Source: Deltaproteobacteria bacterium
GTDB lineage: Bacteria > Myxococcota_A > UBA9042 > PHBI01
NCBI GenBank assembly: GCA_020632715.1
Contig: JACKFA010000008.1
Span: 248,001 to 312,000, forward strand
Reading direction: 5' to 3'
Length of the DNA: 64,000 nt
Shown here: one piece after another, positions 46,705-55,449 of the stretch
How positions within the stretch are numbered: position 1 is the stretch's first letter
Layout: every line of letters starts with the position of its first letter
Notes under the pieces: model-generated
What the model was told of the DNA's origin: nothing
Databases searched by the model: none
Seen by the model: the letters and a program-made list of their open reading frames with translations, nothing else
Translations under genes and position numbers: made by a program

Positions 46705-49700
46705 CTACTCGAGCAGGCAGAGCGTCTCGTAGTGGATCTGGATGGTCTGCCCCTCCTGCGGCATGCAGGAGCCCGTCTCGTTGAAGATGACCGAGTTCGA
46801 CGGGCCGTCGTAGCGCCACGCCGCCCCGCCCTGCCCCTGGCACGCGGCACCATTGACCTTCACGGTCACCGTCGACGGGTCCGCGAGGCGCGACAGGAAG
46901 AACTGCTTCCGGAGCCCGAACGCCACGCTGCCGATGCTCGACAGCGCCGACGCGAAGCTCTGGCTGCAGATGCTGCCGACCTGGCCGCCCGTCTGGTTCG
47001 CGACGTCGATGTAGCGGAGCCCGGCGCTCGCGTCGCCGTAGCTGCTGCTGCAGCCGCCGGCCGGGCCGACGATGGCGTGCGCGTGGAACAGGTTGTCGTT
47101 GTAGAAGCCTTTGATGTTCTTGAAGAAGTTGATGTAGAAATTGAGGTCCGCCGGGGAGCTGTCCTCCTCGTCCGACACGAAGACGACCTCGAGCGTCGCG
47201 TCCGAGCGGATGAACCCGCGGTTGGGGCCGCCGCAGAAGCCGGCCTGGCAGCGGTCGGGCTCGGCGCAGTCGGTGTCGACCGTGCAGGCGATGTGCGAGT
47301 CCGACGTGTTCGGCAGCGAGAGCGCCGCCTGCGCCGCCGCGAGCCCCTGCTCGGTGCCCGAGCCGTTCGTCCCGAGGCGCACGTTCTGCTCGAACGACTG
47401 CCAGTTCGACGAGGTCACGTACTTCGGGTTCCCGAGGAGCTTGCCGACGTCCGAGTCCATGTCGGTCGACGTCACCGCGATGTGGTAGTCCGTGCTCCAC
47501 TGCGACGCCGTCTGGATGAAGGAGTGGAAGTTGGTGGCGAGGTTGTTCTGCTCCTCGCTCATGGACCCCGAGTTGTCGACGACGAAGAGCACGTCGACCA
47601 GCGCGCCCGCCGTCTGGACGAACTCGTCGGTCTGCTCGGTGTCGTAGGTGCCCGCACCCGAGAGCGGGACGACGACCGTCGGCGTGTCGCTGTCGGTGTA
47701 GAACGCGAGCGTGCAGGAGTCGTCGCCGACGTCCTGCGGGATGTACACGACCTCCCACTCGTCGCTCCCGTCGGGGTTGAGCGTGAGCGGGAGCCCAGGG
47801 CCGCTCTTGAGCCGGAACTCGGGCGAGCAGCCCTCGAGCTTCACGTCGGTCACGTCGAGCGGGGCCGTGCCGATGTTGTAGCCCGTGACGGTCGTCGTCT
47901 GGCTGTGGCAGCCGACCGTGACGAGCCCGAACGCGACCTCCTGCGGGAGCACCGCGAGCTTCGCGACGCCCGACTTCGCGTGGAGGTTCGGCGTGTAGGG
48001 AGAGAGCCCGCCAGTCGACGGGCCGGGGTAGATGACCGGCGTCGTCGAGCCCGAGTAGGGATCGATGACGCGGACCGCGAGGAGCGCTGCGTAGTCGACG
48101 AGGTCGTCACCGAAGATGGGGGCGGTGTCGGGCGGGGTGAACGTGACCTCGATGTCGTAGCTCTGGCCGGCCTTGAGGCCCCCCTGCACCGCCGGCGGGT
48201 AGCGCGTCGCCTTGTAGTACTGGCTCGTGCCGCTGATCTGCTGCGTGGTCGTCGGGTCGTCGCAGGAGCCGAACGCCGAGCCGAAGAAGCCGATGCAGTC
48301 GTTGATGAGCACCGAGTGGAACGAGCAGTCCCCCGACCCCGTGTTCACGAGGTGCATCGTGAGGGTCTTCTTGAAGCCGCGCGGCACGGTCCCGTAGTCG
48401 AGCTGCGACGGCGTGAGCGTGATCGTGCAGGTCGGCGAGCCCGCGCGCGCCGCCTTCAGGTTCACGCGCCAGTCGGGCTTCTGCCCGTCGTTCGAGTGGA
48501 TGATGAGGCCGCCGAACTGCGTGCCGCTCGAGGCGCCCTCGTTCTTGAAGGTGACGCGCACCTCCTTGTAGGCGCCCGCCTCGAGCGTGCCGCTCGAGGG
48601 CGACGCGGCGAGCGGGCCCCAGGAGGCGTCCTCGACGAGGGCGAACTCGCCGGTCGCGTTGTCGACGAGCTCGATCGACGAGACCGTCAGCGGCGCGCTG
48701 CCCGCGTTGTAGAGGGACACGACGCGCTGCGTCGTCAGGTTCTGCGCGACGAAGCCGAAGTCGACCGACTCCGGCGGGTTCACCTGCAGGAGCGGCGCCT
48801 CGGCGCGCCCGAAGACCATGATCGGGAACGGCCCCTCGTTCTGCGTGTCGTTGCTCTCGACGTGGATGGTCGCGATGGGGCCGGTCGTCTGGATCATGTC
48901 GGCTCTCGGCGTGAACCGCACCGTCAGCGGCAGGACGCCCGCGCCGGGGTTCAGCACCGTCTCCCCGGTGGGCGCGCCCACGACCTCGACCGTGTCGCTG
49001 CTGCCCGGGGCCATCGAGATCCCCGTGATCCGAAGGGGCTTCGCGCCCTGGTTCGAGATGTTGAGCGGGAGGTCCGCCGGCACGTCGATGGTGCGCCAGC
49101 CGAAGTCGACCGGGTTCGGGAACGGCACGAGCTGCGGCCCGACCTCACGCCCGGTGAGGAGCGCGCTGACCGTCTTCTGCTGGCCCCCGGACTCGAAGAC
49201 GACCTCGATGTTGCCGGTGTCGGCGCCGCCGTTGGTCGGCGAGTAGGTCACCTGGACCGTGAAGCTCTCCGCCGGGTCGTAGTCGCCGAGCGGCGGCTCG
49301 CTCGTGAGCGAGAAGTCGTGGTCGGCCCCCGGCGAGACGTTCACGCCGGTCACCGTGACCGTGTCGCCGCCGAAGTTGATGACGCTCACCGTCACGGGCT
49401 TGCTCTGGCCGGACTCCACGTCCCCGAAGGCGACCGGGTCGGGCGCGATGCGGAGCGTCGTGCCCTGCGCGAGCGTCTCGATGGGGACCTCCACGACGAG
49501 CGAGCCGCCGTCGGTCGCGACGTTCGTCTCGATCTCGACGACGCCGGAGTCGAGCGTCTGGTCGGTGGGGTCGTACTGCACCGTGAACGTCGTCGTCTCC
49601 CCGGCGGCGAGCTCGTAGACGGCCGGCTGCACGAGCGTGAACTCCGAGCTCTCCGACTTGAGCGTCAGCTTCTTGAGCTTCAGCGTCCCGCTCTCGCCGG

Positions 49701-49917
49701 AGTGGCGCACGGTCACGACGCGCTCGTCGTGCCCGCCGACGACGACCGTCGCGAAGGCGACCGGGTTCGGCGTCACCTCGATGGAGATGTTCTCGCCCTT
49801 CGAGATGCCCGTCCCGCCGTCCTTCGAGTCGCTACATGCGCCCGACAACGCCAGGAGCGCGGCGAACGCGGAGAGGAGACCGGTGTTCCGGAGGATGCGG
49901 GTCGGTGGCATGCCCAT
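46705..49917 (-). CDS. Choice-of-anchor lipoprotein with C-terminal VWA domain (1070 residues)
   Basis: A lipobox (LALSGACSD) follows the signal peptide. About six immunoglobulin-like choice-of-anchor D repeats occupy residues 40-760, each with the PNPVAFATVVVGGHDE / VQYDPTDQTLDSG type of pattern. Residues of about 770-1000 are a von Willebrand A domain with an intact MIDAS start, VLFVVDNSGSMSEEQ. Inside it is a small Cys-rich loop (CTVDTDCAEPDRC). VWA domains bind protein ligands through a metal ion, so adhesion or assembly is likely. ATG 49917 has GAGG five bases upstream; TTG 49935 and ATG 49911 are alternatives. It is the second of three paralogous lipoproteins. Confidence 0.9.
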   Translation of the reverse strand: MGMPPTRILRNTGLLSAFAALLALSGACSDSKDGGTGISKGENISIEVTPNPVAFATVVVGGHDERVVTVRHSGESGTLKLKKLTLKSESSEFTLVQPAVYELAAGETTTFTVQYDPTDQTLDSGVVEIETNVATDGGSLVVEVPIETLAQGTTLRIAPDPVAFGDVESGQSKPVTVSVINFGGDTVTVTGVNVSPGADHDFSLTSEPPLGDYDPAESFTVQVTYSPTNGGADTGNIEVVFESGGQQKTVSALLTGREVGPQLVPFPNPVDFGWRTIDVPADLPLNISNQGAKPLRITGISMAPGSSDTVEVVGAPTGETVLNPGAGVLPLTVRFTPRADMIQTTGPIATIHVESNDTQNEGPFPIMVFGRAEAPLLQVNPPESVDFGFVAQNLTTQRVVSLYNAGSAPLTVSSIELVDNATGEFALVEDASWGPLAASPSSGTLEAGAYKEVRVTFKNEGASSGTQFGGLIIHSNDGQKPDWRVNLKAARAGSPTCTITLTPSQLDYGTVPRGFKKTLTMHLVNTGSGDCSFHSVLINDCIGFFGSAFGSCDDPTTTQQISGTSQYYKATRYPPAVQGGLKAGQSYDIEVTFTPPDTAPIFGDDLVDYAALLAVRVIDPYSGSTTPVIYPGPSTGGLSPYTPNLHAKSGVAKLAVLPQEVAFGLVTVGCHSQTTTVTGYNIGTAPLDVTDVKLEGCSPEFRLKSGPGLPLTLNPDGSDEWEVVYIPQDVGDDSCTLAFYTDSDTPTVVVPLSGAGTYDTEQTDEFVQTAGALVDVLFVVDNSGSMSEEQNNLATNFHSFIQTASQWSTDYHIAVTSTDMDSDVGKLLGNPKYVTSSNWQSFEQNVRLGTNGSGTEQGLAAAQAALSLPNTSDSHIACTVDTDCAEPDRCQAGFCGGPNRGFIRSDATLEVVFVSDEEDSSPADLNFYINFFKNIKGFYNDNLFHAHAIVGPAGGCSSSYGDASAGLRYIDVANQTGGQVGSICSQSFASALSSIGSVAFGLRKQFFLSRLADPSTVTVKVNGAACQGQGGAAWRYDGPSNSVIFNETGSCMPQEGQTIQIHYETLCLLE

Positions 49918-50163
49918 CGTGACCTCGAACGACAATGCGTCTGTCTACGTCTTCGACTTAGGATGACTCAGGGGTCGCGCTACGCCCGCCTCGGGGCGAG
50001 GGGCGCCAGCGCAGCGGGAGACTACACCAAAGGATCGCGCCATTCCTAGCGTGATGAGGCGGAGCCGCCGTCAGGGCCGGTCTCGAGCCCGAAACCACGC
50101 GCAGGTGCCCGTCCCGGAGGCGGATGACGCGCCGCGTCATGACCGCCGCCACGCCGAAACGAC
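49918..50163. other. Spacer between two lipoprotein genes
   Basis: Together with the terminator to its right this forms a 316-base gap. It should hold the promoter of the 1070-residue lipoprotein; a CCTAAGTCG stretch near 49957 could be a -10 region, but I could not pair it with a convincing -35. No ORF or repeat. Confidence 0.4.
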
Positions 50164-50197
50164 GCGGGCCGCTCTCCCTCGCGGAAGAGCGGCCCGC
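50164..50197 (-). terminator. Rho-independent terminator of the 725-residue lipoprotein gene
   Basis: A perfect 12-base stem, GCGGGCCGCTCT (50164-50175) with AGAGCGGCCCGC (50186-50197). Read on the minus strand it is followed by GTCGTTTCGG. The position is 37 bases beyond the stop. Confidence 0.8.
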
Positions 50198-50233
50198 AGG
50201 TCGCTTACTGCGGGCGCCAAGCGCCCGCCGAGG

Positions 50234-52411
50234 TCAGTTCGGGTTCGTGTACAGCGGGTGCACGTAGTTCGGCGCGATGCGGTTCCCGCAGGTGAGCCCG
50301 CCGGTGCAGTCCGCGTCGGTCACGCAGGGCGTCGGCGTGCGGCCGCAGGCCTTCACCTGGTTCACGGCACCGCTCGGCCAGTCGACCGTGGCGACGTACC
50401 ACATGTCCTTGTCGACGAGCTCCGTACCCTGCACCTCGAAGACCTGGGTCGAGAAGATGTAGATGCGGAGCGTCGCGTAGCTTCGGCCGTAGCCGTGGTC
50501 GTCCCAGTAGTGGACGCCGACGCGGTAGGACTTCCCGTCCTCCGGCGAGTTCAGGTTCACGTTCTCGGGGCCGGCGCCGTCGGTGTCGTCACGGTCGAGC
50601 GACGGATCGTCGTCGACGGTCGGGTCGATGGAGCCCCAGTTCGGCTTCGCGTTGTGCCAGAAGCAGTCGAACTGGCTGTCGAACCACCCGTCGAGCTTGC
50701 CGTCGCCGTCGCCATCGTAGCCGCCGGTCGCGAACTGGTGGAGGAAGTGCACGTCGAGGTCGGCGCCGGCCTCGGGCCCCTCGTCCGTCTGGTTCGGATC
50801 GCTCGGCGTGTCCCAGAGGAGCTCGATGTGGATGGCCTCGTCCGGGTTCACGAGCACGGTCGTCTCGGCCGGGACGCACGACTCGGTGCCGCTCGAGTCG
50901 ACCACCGTCAGGCGGAAGATGTAGGTGCCCGCGACGTTCGCCTCGAACGTCGGGTCCGCCGCGGTCGCGCTCGGGAGGAACACCGACTGCGAGCCCGCCG
51001 GCTGCCGGACCTCCCACTGGTAGCGGTCGATCGTACCGGTCGCGGCGTAGCTCTGCGAGCCGATGAGGTGGAGCTTCGTCTGCGGGATGACCTCCTCGCC
51101 CTCCTGCACCGCGATCACCGCCGTCGGGCACTCGACCTCGACGCCGAAGCCGCGGACCTCCACGTCGAGCACCGACTGGAAGGAGTTCGAGCGGATGCGG
51201 AGGACGCCCGTGTCCGGGATGGGCCGGTCGTCGCTCCCGAGGGGGCTGATCTGGTCCGGCGTGTAGGTGACCTGGAAGGTCTTCGACTGGTTCGGCTGGA
51301 GGACCACCGGCGGGTCGGACTGGCCGAGCTGGTTCGTCCCGGTGCTGCCGGCGACGAAGCCGTCGAGGGACAGGCCGAAGTTGGCCGACGTCTCGCTCGT
51401 GAGCACGAGCTCGCTGATGGAGAGCGGCTGATCGCCACACGAGGTCACCTCGACCTCGATGCGCGCGGTGCGACCGACGAGCTTCCCGCCGAAGTCGACC
51501 TTCTTCGGGTTCACCGAGATGCACGGGCCGCCGACGTTGCCCTGGAGCTTCACGACCGTGCCCTGAACGGCGGCCGGATCGTTCGAGTAGAGGACGAGCT
51601 GCCCCTCGGCGGCCTCGGAGCTCGTCGGCTTGAAGAGCGCCGCGACGGGGACCGTCTGGCCGGGCTCGATGACGATGGGCTCGTCGAGCATGATGCCGGC
51701 GCCGGAGGTCTCCGGGCTGACGGGCCACGACTGCGGCGGGATCGCGAACGAGAACGCCTGGTGCCCGCGCAGCACGAAGCTGTCGATGACGAGGGTGTCG
51801 CCGCCGCTGTTGAGCAGCGTCAGCGGCTTCGAGACCTGCACGTCCTGGGCGACCGGGCCGAAGTCGACCTGCGCCGGCGAGACCTGGAGGCGCGGGGGGT
51901 TGTTCTCCACCTCGAGGCGGACCTTCAGCTCCGGGGCGGACACGCCGTTTACGACGCTGTCCGAACGGATCGTGATCGTGCCGGTCGGCGAGCCGTCCTC
52001 CGGCCGGGTCATGTCGATGCTGAGCCAGACCGTGAGGGGGTTGCCGTTGTCCGGGCCCTTCTCCGAGTCGATGAGGATCGGGAACTGGAGCGGGTCACCG
52101 TTGATGTCGGTGACGGCGAAGACACCGGCCGGATCCGAGGCGACGCTGATCGCCGTGATCTCGAGCGTGTCGTTGCCCGTGTTGATGAGGCGGAGATCCG
52201 AGACCGTCCCGTACTCACCGACCGCGAGGGAGCCTTGCGAGACCGAGACGAGCCCCCCGCTCACGAGCGGCTGACCGCCGCGGCTCACCTCGAGGGTCGC
52301 GACCCGGTCCGGTCCGGGTCCGCTGCCGCCGCCATCCGTGCCGCAGGCCCCCGCGCCGGCCACGATGGCCGCGACGAGTCCGAACGCCCACACCGAGCTA
52401 CGCTGCTTCAT
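50234..52411 (-). CDS. Choice-of-anchor lipoprotein with PKD-like domain (725 residues)
   Basis: The signal peptide ends AIVAGAGACGTD, a lipobox. Residues of about 40-430 contain choice-of-anchor repeats (QVSPAQVDFGPVAQDVQVS, VNPKKVDFGGKLVGRTARI). A PKD-like domain follows (IDRYQWEVRQPAGS, NVAGTYIFRLTVVDSSG). The distal region carries acidic D/G/K motifs (GYDGDGDGKLDGWFD) like calcium loops and an outer-membrane-protein-type beta region. It ends in a Cys motif, CVTDADCTGGLTC. No enzyme residues are apparent. ATG 52411 is preceded by AGGAAGGAAAG. It is the third of the paralogous lipoproteins and divergent from the VWA gene. Confidence 0.88.
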   Translation of the reverse strand: MKQRSSVWAFGLVAAIVAGAGACGTDGGGSGPGPDRVATLEVSRGGQPLVSGGLVSVSQGSLAVGEYGTVSDLRLINTGNDTLEITAISVASDPAGVFAVTDINGDPLQFPILIDSEKGPDNGNPLTVWLSIDMTRPEDGSPTGTITIRSDSVVNGVSAPELKVRLEVENNPPRLQVSPAQVDFGPVAQDVQVSKPLTLLNSGGDTLVIDSFVLRGHQAFSFAIPPQSWPVSPETSGAGIMLDEPIVIEPGQTVPVAALFKPTSSEAAEGQLVLYSNDPAAVQGTVVKLQGNVGGPCISVNPKKVDFGGKLVGRTARIEVEVTSCGDQPLSISELVLTSETSANFGLSLDGFVAGSTGTNQLGQSDPPVVLQPNQSKTFQVTYTPDQISPLGSDDRPIPDTGVLRIRSNSFQSVLDVEVRGFGVEVECPTAVIAVQEGEEVIPQTKLHLIGSQSYAATGTIDRYQWEVRQPAGSQSVFLPSATAADPTFEANVAGTYIFRLTVVDSSGTESCVPAETTVLVNPDEAIHIELLWDTPSDPNQTDEGPEAGADLDVHFLHQFATGGYDGDGDGKLDGWFDSQFDCFWHNAKPNWGSIDPTVDDDPSLDRDDTDGAGPENVNLNSPEDGKSYRVGVHYWDDHGYGRSYATLRIYIFSTQVFEVQGTELVDKDMWYVATVDWPSGAVNQVKACGRTPTPCVTDADCTGGLTCGNRIAPNYVHPLYTNPN

Positions 52412-52859
52412 TCGTCTTTCCTTCCTGTCGGGCCGGCGCCCGGCAACCGCCTCGCGTCCCGAAGCGCGCATCGGGAGGCTCGGCCTTAGAGCGCGAACCT
52501 TACGCACTCGGCCAACAGCGAGTCAATGTTCGATTCCCCGGGCGAAACCGGGCCGATACGGGGGCCCCCAGAGCGGCCTCCGAGGCCATCCCGGATCCCG
52601 GTTCGGGAAGACGAACCAGGGCCCGGAGACCCCGCCCCGGACGGGACCCTCGGGGGCCCTCCCGACCCCGCGCCTGGCGCGCTCTCGCCCGCATTTCTGG
52701 CTTGACAACTTCCCCCGCGGCAACGAAAGAAGTTGCTTCGTTTGGCGCCCGTTTGCGTTGACCCCTGGGGACTTGCATGGTGGCGCGGAACAAGCGGCCC
52801 AACGGGCCGCCCGCCATCCGCAAGGCGTCCCGACAACCCAGGTACCTGGAGTGAGGCGA
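52412..52859. other. Divergent control region of the envelope block
   Basis: A 448-base region between two divergent envelope genes. The minus-strand promoter is listed separately. On the plus strand a perfect TTGACA (52702-52707) lies 150 bases before the VWA gene, but its best -10 is poor (GAAAGA). AACTTC/GAAGTT arms (52708-52735) flank this point as an inverted repeat that could be an operator. Confidence 0.45.
52497..52526 (-). promoter_or_regulatory. Sigma70-type promoter, 725-residue lipoprotein
   Basis: On the minus strand TTGACT (52521-52526), an 18-base spacer and TAAGGT (52497-52502). The leader to the ATG at 52411 is about 80 bases. Confidence 0.6.
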
Positions 52860-54584
52860 GTGAGCTCGAACCCCGTGGCTGGACCAACGACTCGAATGAC
52901 GGGGCGCCTCCGCGCCCTCGGCGCCGTCACCGCGGCGGCGCTCACCCTCCCGCTGCTCGTGGGCGGCTGCGACTCGACCGCCAAGATCTTCCCGCAGCTC
53001 ATCTTCTTCGACCGCGCCATGATCGTGAGCGCGTGGCCGGCGAAGCAGAACGCCCAGGGCACCTGGGACCGCGTCTGCAGCGACGCGAGCGCGACCGGCA
53101 TCATCACGAACGTCGCGTTCATCTCGACGCAGCGCAAGGAGGGCTCCGACCAGGATCTCGGCATCCGCCCGGGTGACGTGGTCGACGGCCGCACGGTCGG
53201 CGGGGGCCTCCCCGACGACATCAACCTCACGAACGAGGGCAACCTGCAGCTCCAGGTCGACTGCATCGACTCGGCGCCGCACTTCGACCCCGCCGGCACC
53301 GCGACCTGCCAGGGCGCGGCGAACCCGTCGTTCAGCCTCGACGAGGTCCACTACGAGGCGAACAACGCGAAGCGCGGCGACGGCCACAACATCATCGTCC
53401 TCGTCGACTTCAGCGGCTCGAACGTCGGCCTCGTCCTCCAGGACGCGAACCGCCAGAACCTCGAGGCGCGCCCGGGGAGCTTCATCCCGGCGTCCGACAT
53501 CAAGTCCATCGCGTCGGACTTCCAGAACATCCGCATCGCGGCGGTGAAGCGCTTCATCCGCACGCTGAACCCCAACGACAAGGTCGGCGTGCTGCTCTTC
53601 AGCGAGAAGTTCACCAACCACCTCGTCGTCCCCTGCAGCCTCGCCCAGGGCGACCTCCAGAACGACCTGAACACCTGCTTCGGCAAGTCGGACGTCTCGA
53701 TCTGGAACGGCACGGGCGCGGGCGCCCTCGACTCGTACGGCGGCACCGCCGAGGGCCGCTCGACCCTCTGGGAGGGCATCGACTTCGCGTACGACTTCCT
53801 CACGAACCTGAACGACCTCAAGCGGGGCGACCACATCCTCGTCATCAGCGACGGGCCGGACACCTGCGCGGCCGGCGAGAACGCGACGGCCTGCGAGAGC
53901 GCCTGCAGCACGACGACCGCGGACGACGTCCTCGGGAAGATCGACCCGAACAGCGACAACCCCATCCGCATCCACTTCGTGCAGTTCGAGTCGCTCGGCT
54001 ACCCCGGCCGTGACGCTCGCCAGGTCGAGGCGTCCTGCCTCTCCGGCGGCCAGTACCAGTTCATCAACTCGAACGTCTTCCCGCGCGCCAACACCGGGCA
54101 GTTCTCGGAGGCCATCGAGACGGCCATCCTGAACGTGCGCTTCATGCTGTCGGGCCACTGGGAGCTCGCCTCGGGCGTCCCGGCCTGGCAGGACAACAGC
54201 GCCGGCACCGGCACGCTCCTCGGCTCGCTCTACGCCCTGAACGGCACGCTCACGGTGCGTCCGTCGAGCAACATGGTCACCCGCGACGACCTCTACCCCT
54301 TCGGCATCGGTCAGGGGGAGCAGGCGGACAGCGCCACCAGCTGGGATCGCCGCCCGGTGCTGCGCAAGCCGTGCTCGGCCGCGACCGACTGCGGCGCGGC
54401 TGGCCCGGGCGCGGCGTGCCAGATCATCTGCTCCTCGGAGACGCTGGTCTGCCCGGCGCGTGGCGCGGGCGTGACCGCGCACGACTCGACGACCTGCCAG
54501 ACCTCCGGCGGGCTCCAGGGCTACTGCTGCCAGGGCACCTGCGAGGACCCGGGCGGCGTCTGCAGCACCTGCCCCACGAACTGA
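52860..54584 (+). CDS. VWA-domain lipoprotein
   Basis: About 574 residues. The signal peptide ends TLPLLVGGCDST, a lipobox. Near residue 180 a von Willebrand A domain begins with NIIVLVDFSGSNVGL, keeping the D-x-S-x-S metal site; RGDHILVISDGPDTC is its later strand. A final ~75-residue Cys-rich region (CSAATDCGAAGPGAACQ, YCCQGTC, CSTCPTN) has about a dozen cysteines and likely forms disulfides. The start is unsure: GTG 52860 has GGAG eight bases upstream; ATG 52896 lacks a ribosome site but gives a more usual signal peptide. It is the first gene of the rightward envelope cluster. Confidence 0.88.
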   Translation: MSSNPVAGPTTRMTGRLRALGAVTAAALTLPLLVGGCDSTAKIFPQLIFFDRAMIVSAWPAKQNAQGTWDRVCSDASATGIITNVAFISTQRKEGSDQDLGIRPGDVVDGRTVGGGLPDDINLTNEGNLQLQVDCIDSAPHFDPAGTATCQGAANPSFSLDEVHYEANNAKRGDGHNIIVLVDFSGSNVGLVLQDANRQNLEARPGSFIPASDIKSIASDFQNIRIAAVKRFIRTLNPNDKVGVLLFSEKFTNHLVVPCSLAQGDLQNDLNTCFGKSDVSIWNGTGAGALDSYGGTAEGRSTLWEGIDFAYDFLTNLNDLKRGDHILVISDGPDTCAAGENATACESACSTTTADDVLGKIDPNSDNPIRIHFVQFESLGYPGRDARQVEASCLSGGQYQFINSNVFPRANTGQFSEAIETAILNVRFMLSGHWELASGVPAWQDNSAGTGTLLGSLYALNGTLTVRPSSNMVTRDDLYPFGIGQGEQADSATSWDRRPVLRKPCSAATDCGAAGPGAACQIICSSETLVCPARGAGVTAHDSTTCQTSGGLQGYCCQGTCEDPGGVCSTCPTN

Positions 54585-54650
54585 TCCTGCGACACCGCGA
54601 GAACCCGTAGCTCTAGCCCCGCCGGCGCGCGGCGCGACACCCTAGTAAGG

Positions 54651-55397
54651 ATGATACCGACGATGATGAGCTCCAAGTGGCGGAACACGCTCCTCGCCTT
54701 CCTTCTGTCGCTGCCGGCGGCAAACGCCTTCGCCGCCGACCCCGAGCCCGCCGGGGACTCCGCGGTCACGGAGACGAAGGCCCTCGACGAGCGCCTCGAG
54801 AAGTACTGGGGCACGGAGATGCGCGAGATCGAGGTGCTGCAGAAGCGCCTCCACCGGAAGGAGGGGCGGCACGAGTTCAGCCTCTACTTCGGCGTCATCC
54901 CGAACGACGAGTTCTACAGCTACTACCCGATCGGCGCGCGCTACGACTACTTCTTCGCCGAGGACTTCGGGCTCGAGCTCTGGGGTAGCTACCTCATCCG
55001 CGTCGAGAGCGGCCTCGAGACGTTCCTCGAGGCGAACTTCAACAAGTCGCTCCTCGTCGACGTGCCGCAGAGCCTCCAGTGGCTCGCGGGCGCGAACTTC
55101 ATCTGGAGCCCCATCCACGGCAAGATCGGCATCTTCGCCGAGAAGCTCGCGCACTTCGACGCGCACCTCGCCTTCGGCGTCGGCGCCATCGGCACGACCG
55201 TGCGTCAGCTCGGTGAGGAGCAGGGCAAGGTCGACATCTCGGGCAACCTCGGGATCGGCCTGCGCTTCTTCATGACCGACGACATCGCGCTCCGCTTCGA
55301 CTACCGCCAGTTCTTCTACCCCGCCGAGGGCGGCGGGCTCACCCACCCCGCCGAGCTCACCCTGGCCGTGAGCTTCTGGACGGCCGCCCCCGAATAG
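54651..55397 (+). CDS. Myxobacterial-type outer-membrane beta-barrel protein
   Basis: A 248-residue protein with a cleavable signal peptide (LLAFLLSLPAANAFAADP), a short coiled-coil-like helix (LDERLEKYWGTEMREIEVLQKR) and then a beta-barrel. The HEFSLYFGVIPNDEFYSYYPIGA stretch, later strands (GLGIGLRFFMTDDIALRFDYRQ) and final aromatic residues (AVSFWTA) match a myxobacterial family I recall as TIGR04565 (OMP_myx_plus). In Myxococcus, relatives such as GltA and GltB are the outer-membrane part of the gliding complex. It lies directly ahead of three TPR proteins. Start ATG 54651; 54663 is possible. Confidence 0.85.
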   Translation: MIPTMMSSKWRNTLLAFLLSLPAANAFAADPEPAGDSAVTETKALDERLEKYWGTEMREIEVLQKRLHRKEGRHEFSLYFGVIPNDEFYSYYPIGARYDYFFAEDFGLELWGSYLIRVESGLETFLEANFNKSLLVDVPQSLQWLAGANFIWSPIHGKIGIFAEKLAHFDAHLAFGVGAIGTTVRQLGEEQGKVDISGNLGIGLRFFMTDDIALRFDYRQFFYPAEGGGLTHPAELTLAVSFWTAAPE

Positions 55398-55449
55398 CGC
55401 TCGCGCGCGTTCGGCACCGGCACGACCCGTCCAATCCAGCGGAGGCACG

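Noticed and set aside
44986..50049. 1687-codon plus-strand open frame opposite two lipoprotein genes
   Set aside because: Antisense composition artefact; the minus strand has lipoboxes, repeats and ribosome sites.
52735..52760. TGGCGC...TTGC as a sigma54 promoter before the VWA gene
   Set aside because: The GG and GC elements are nine bases apart, not ten.
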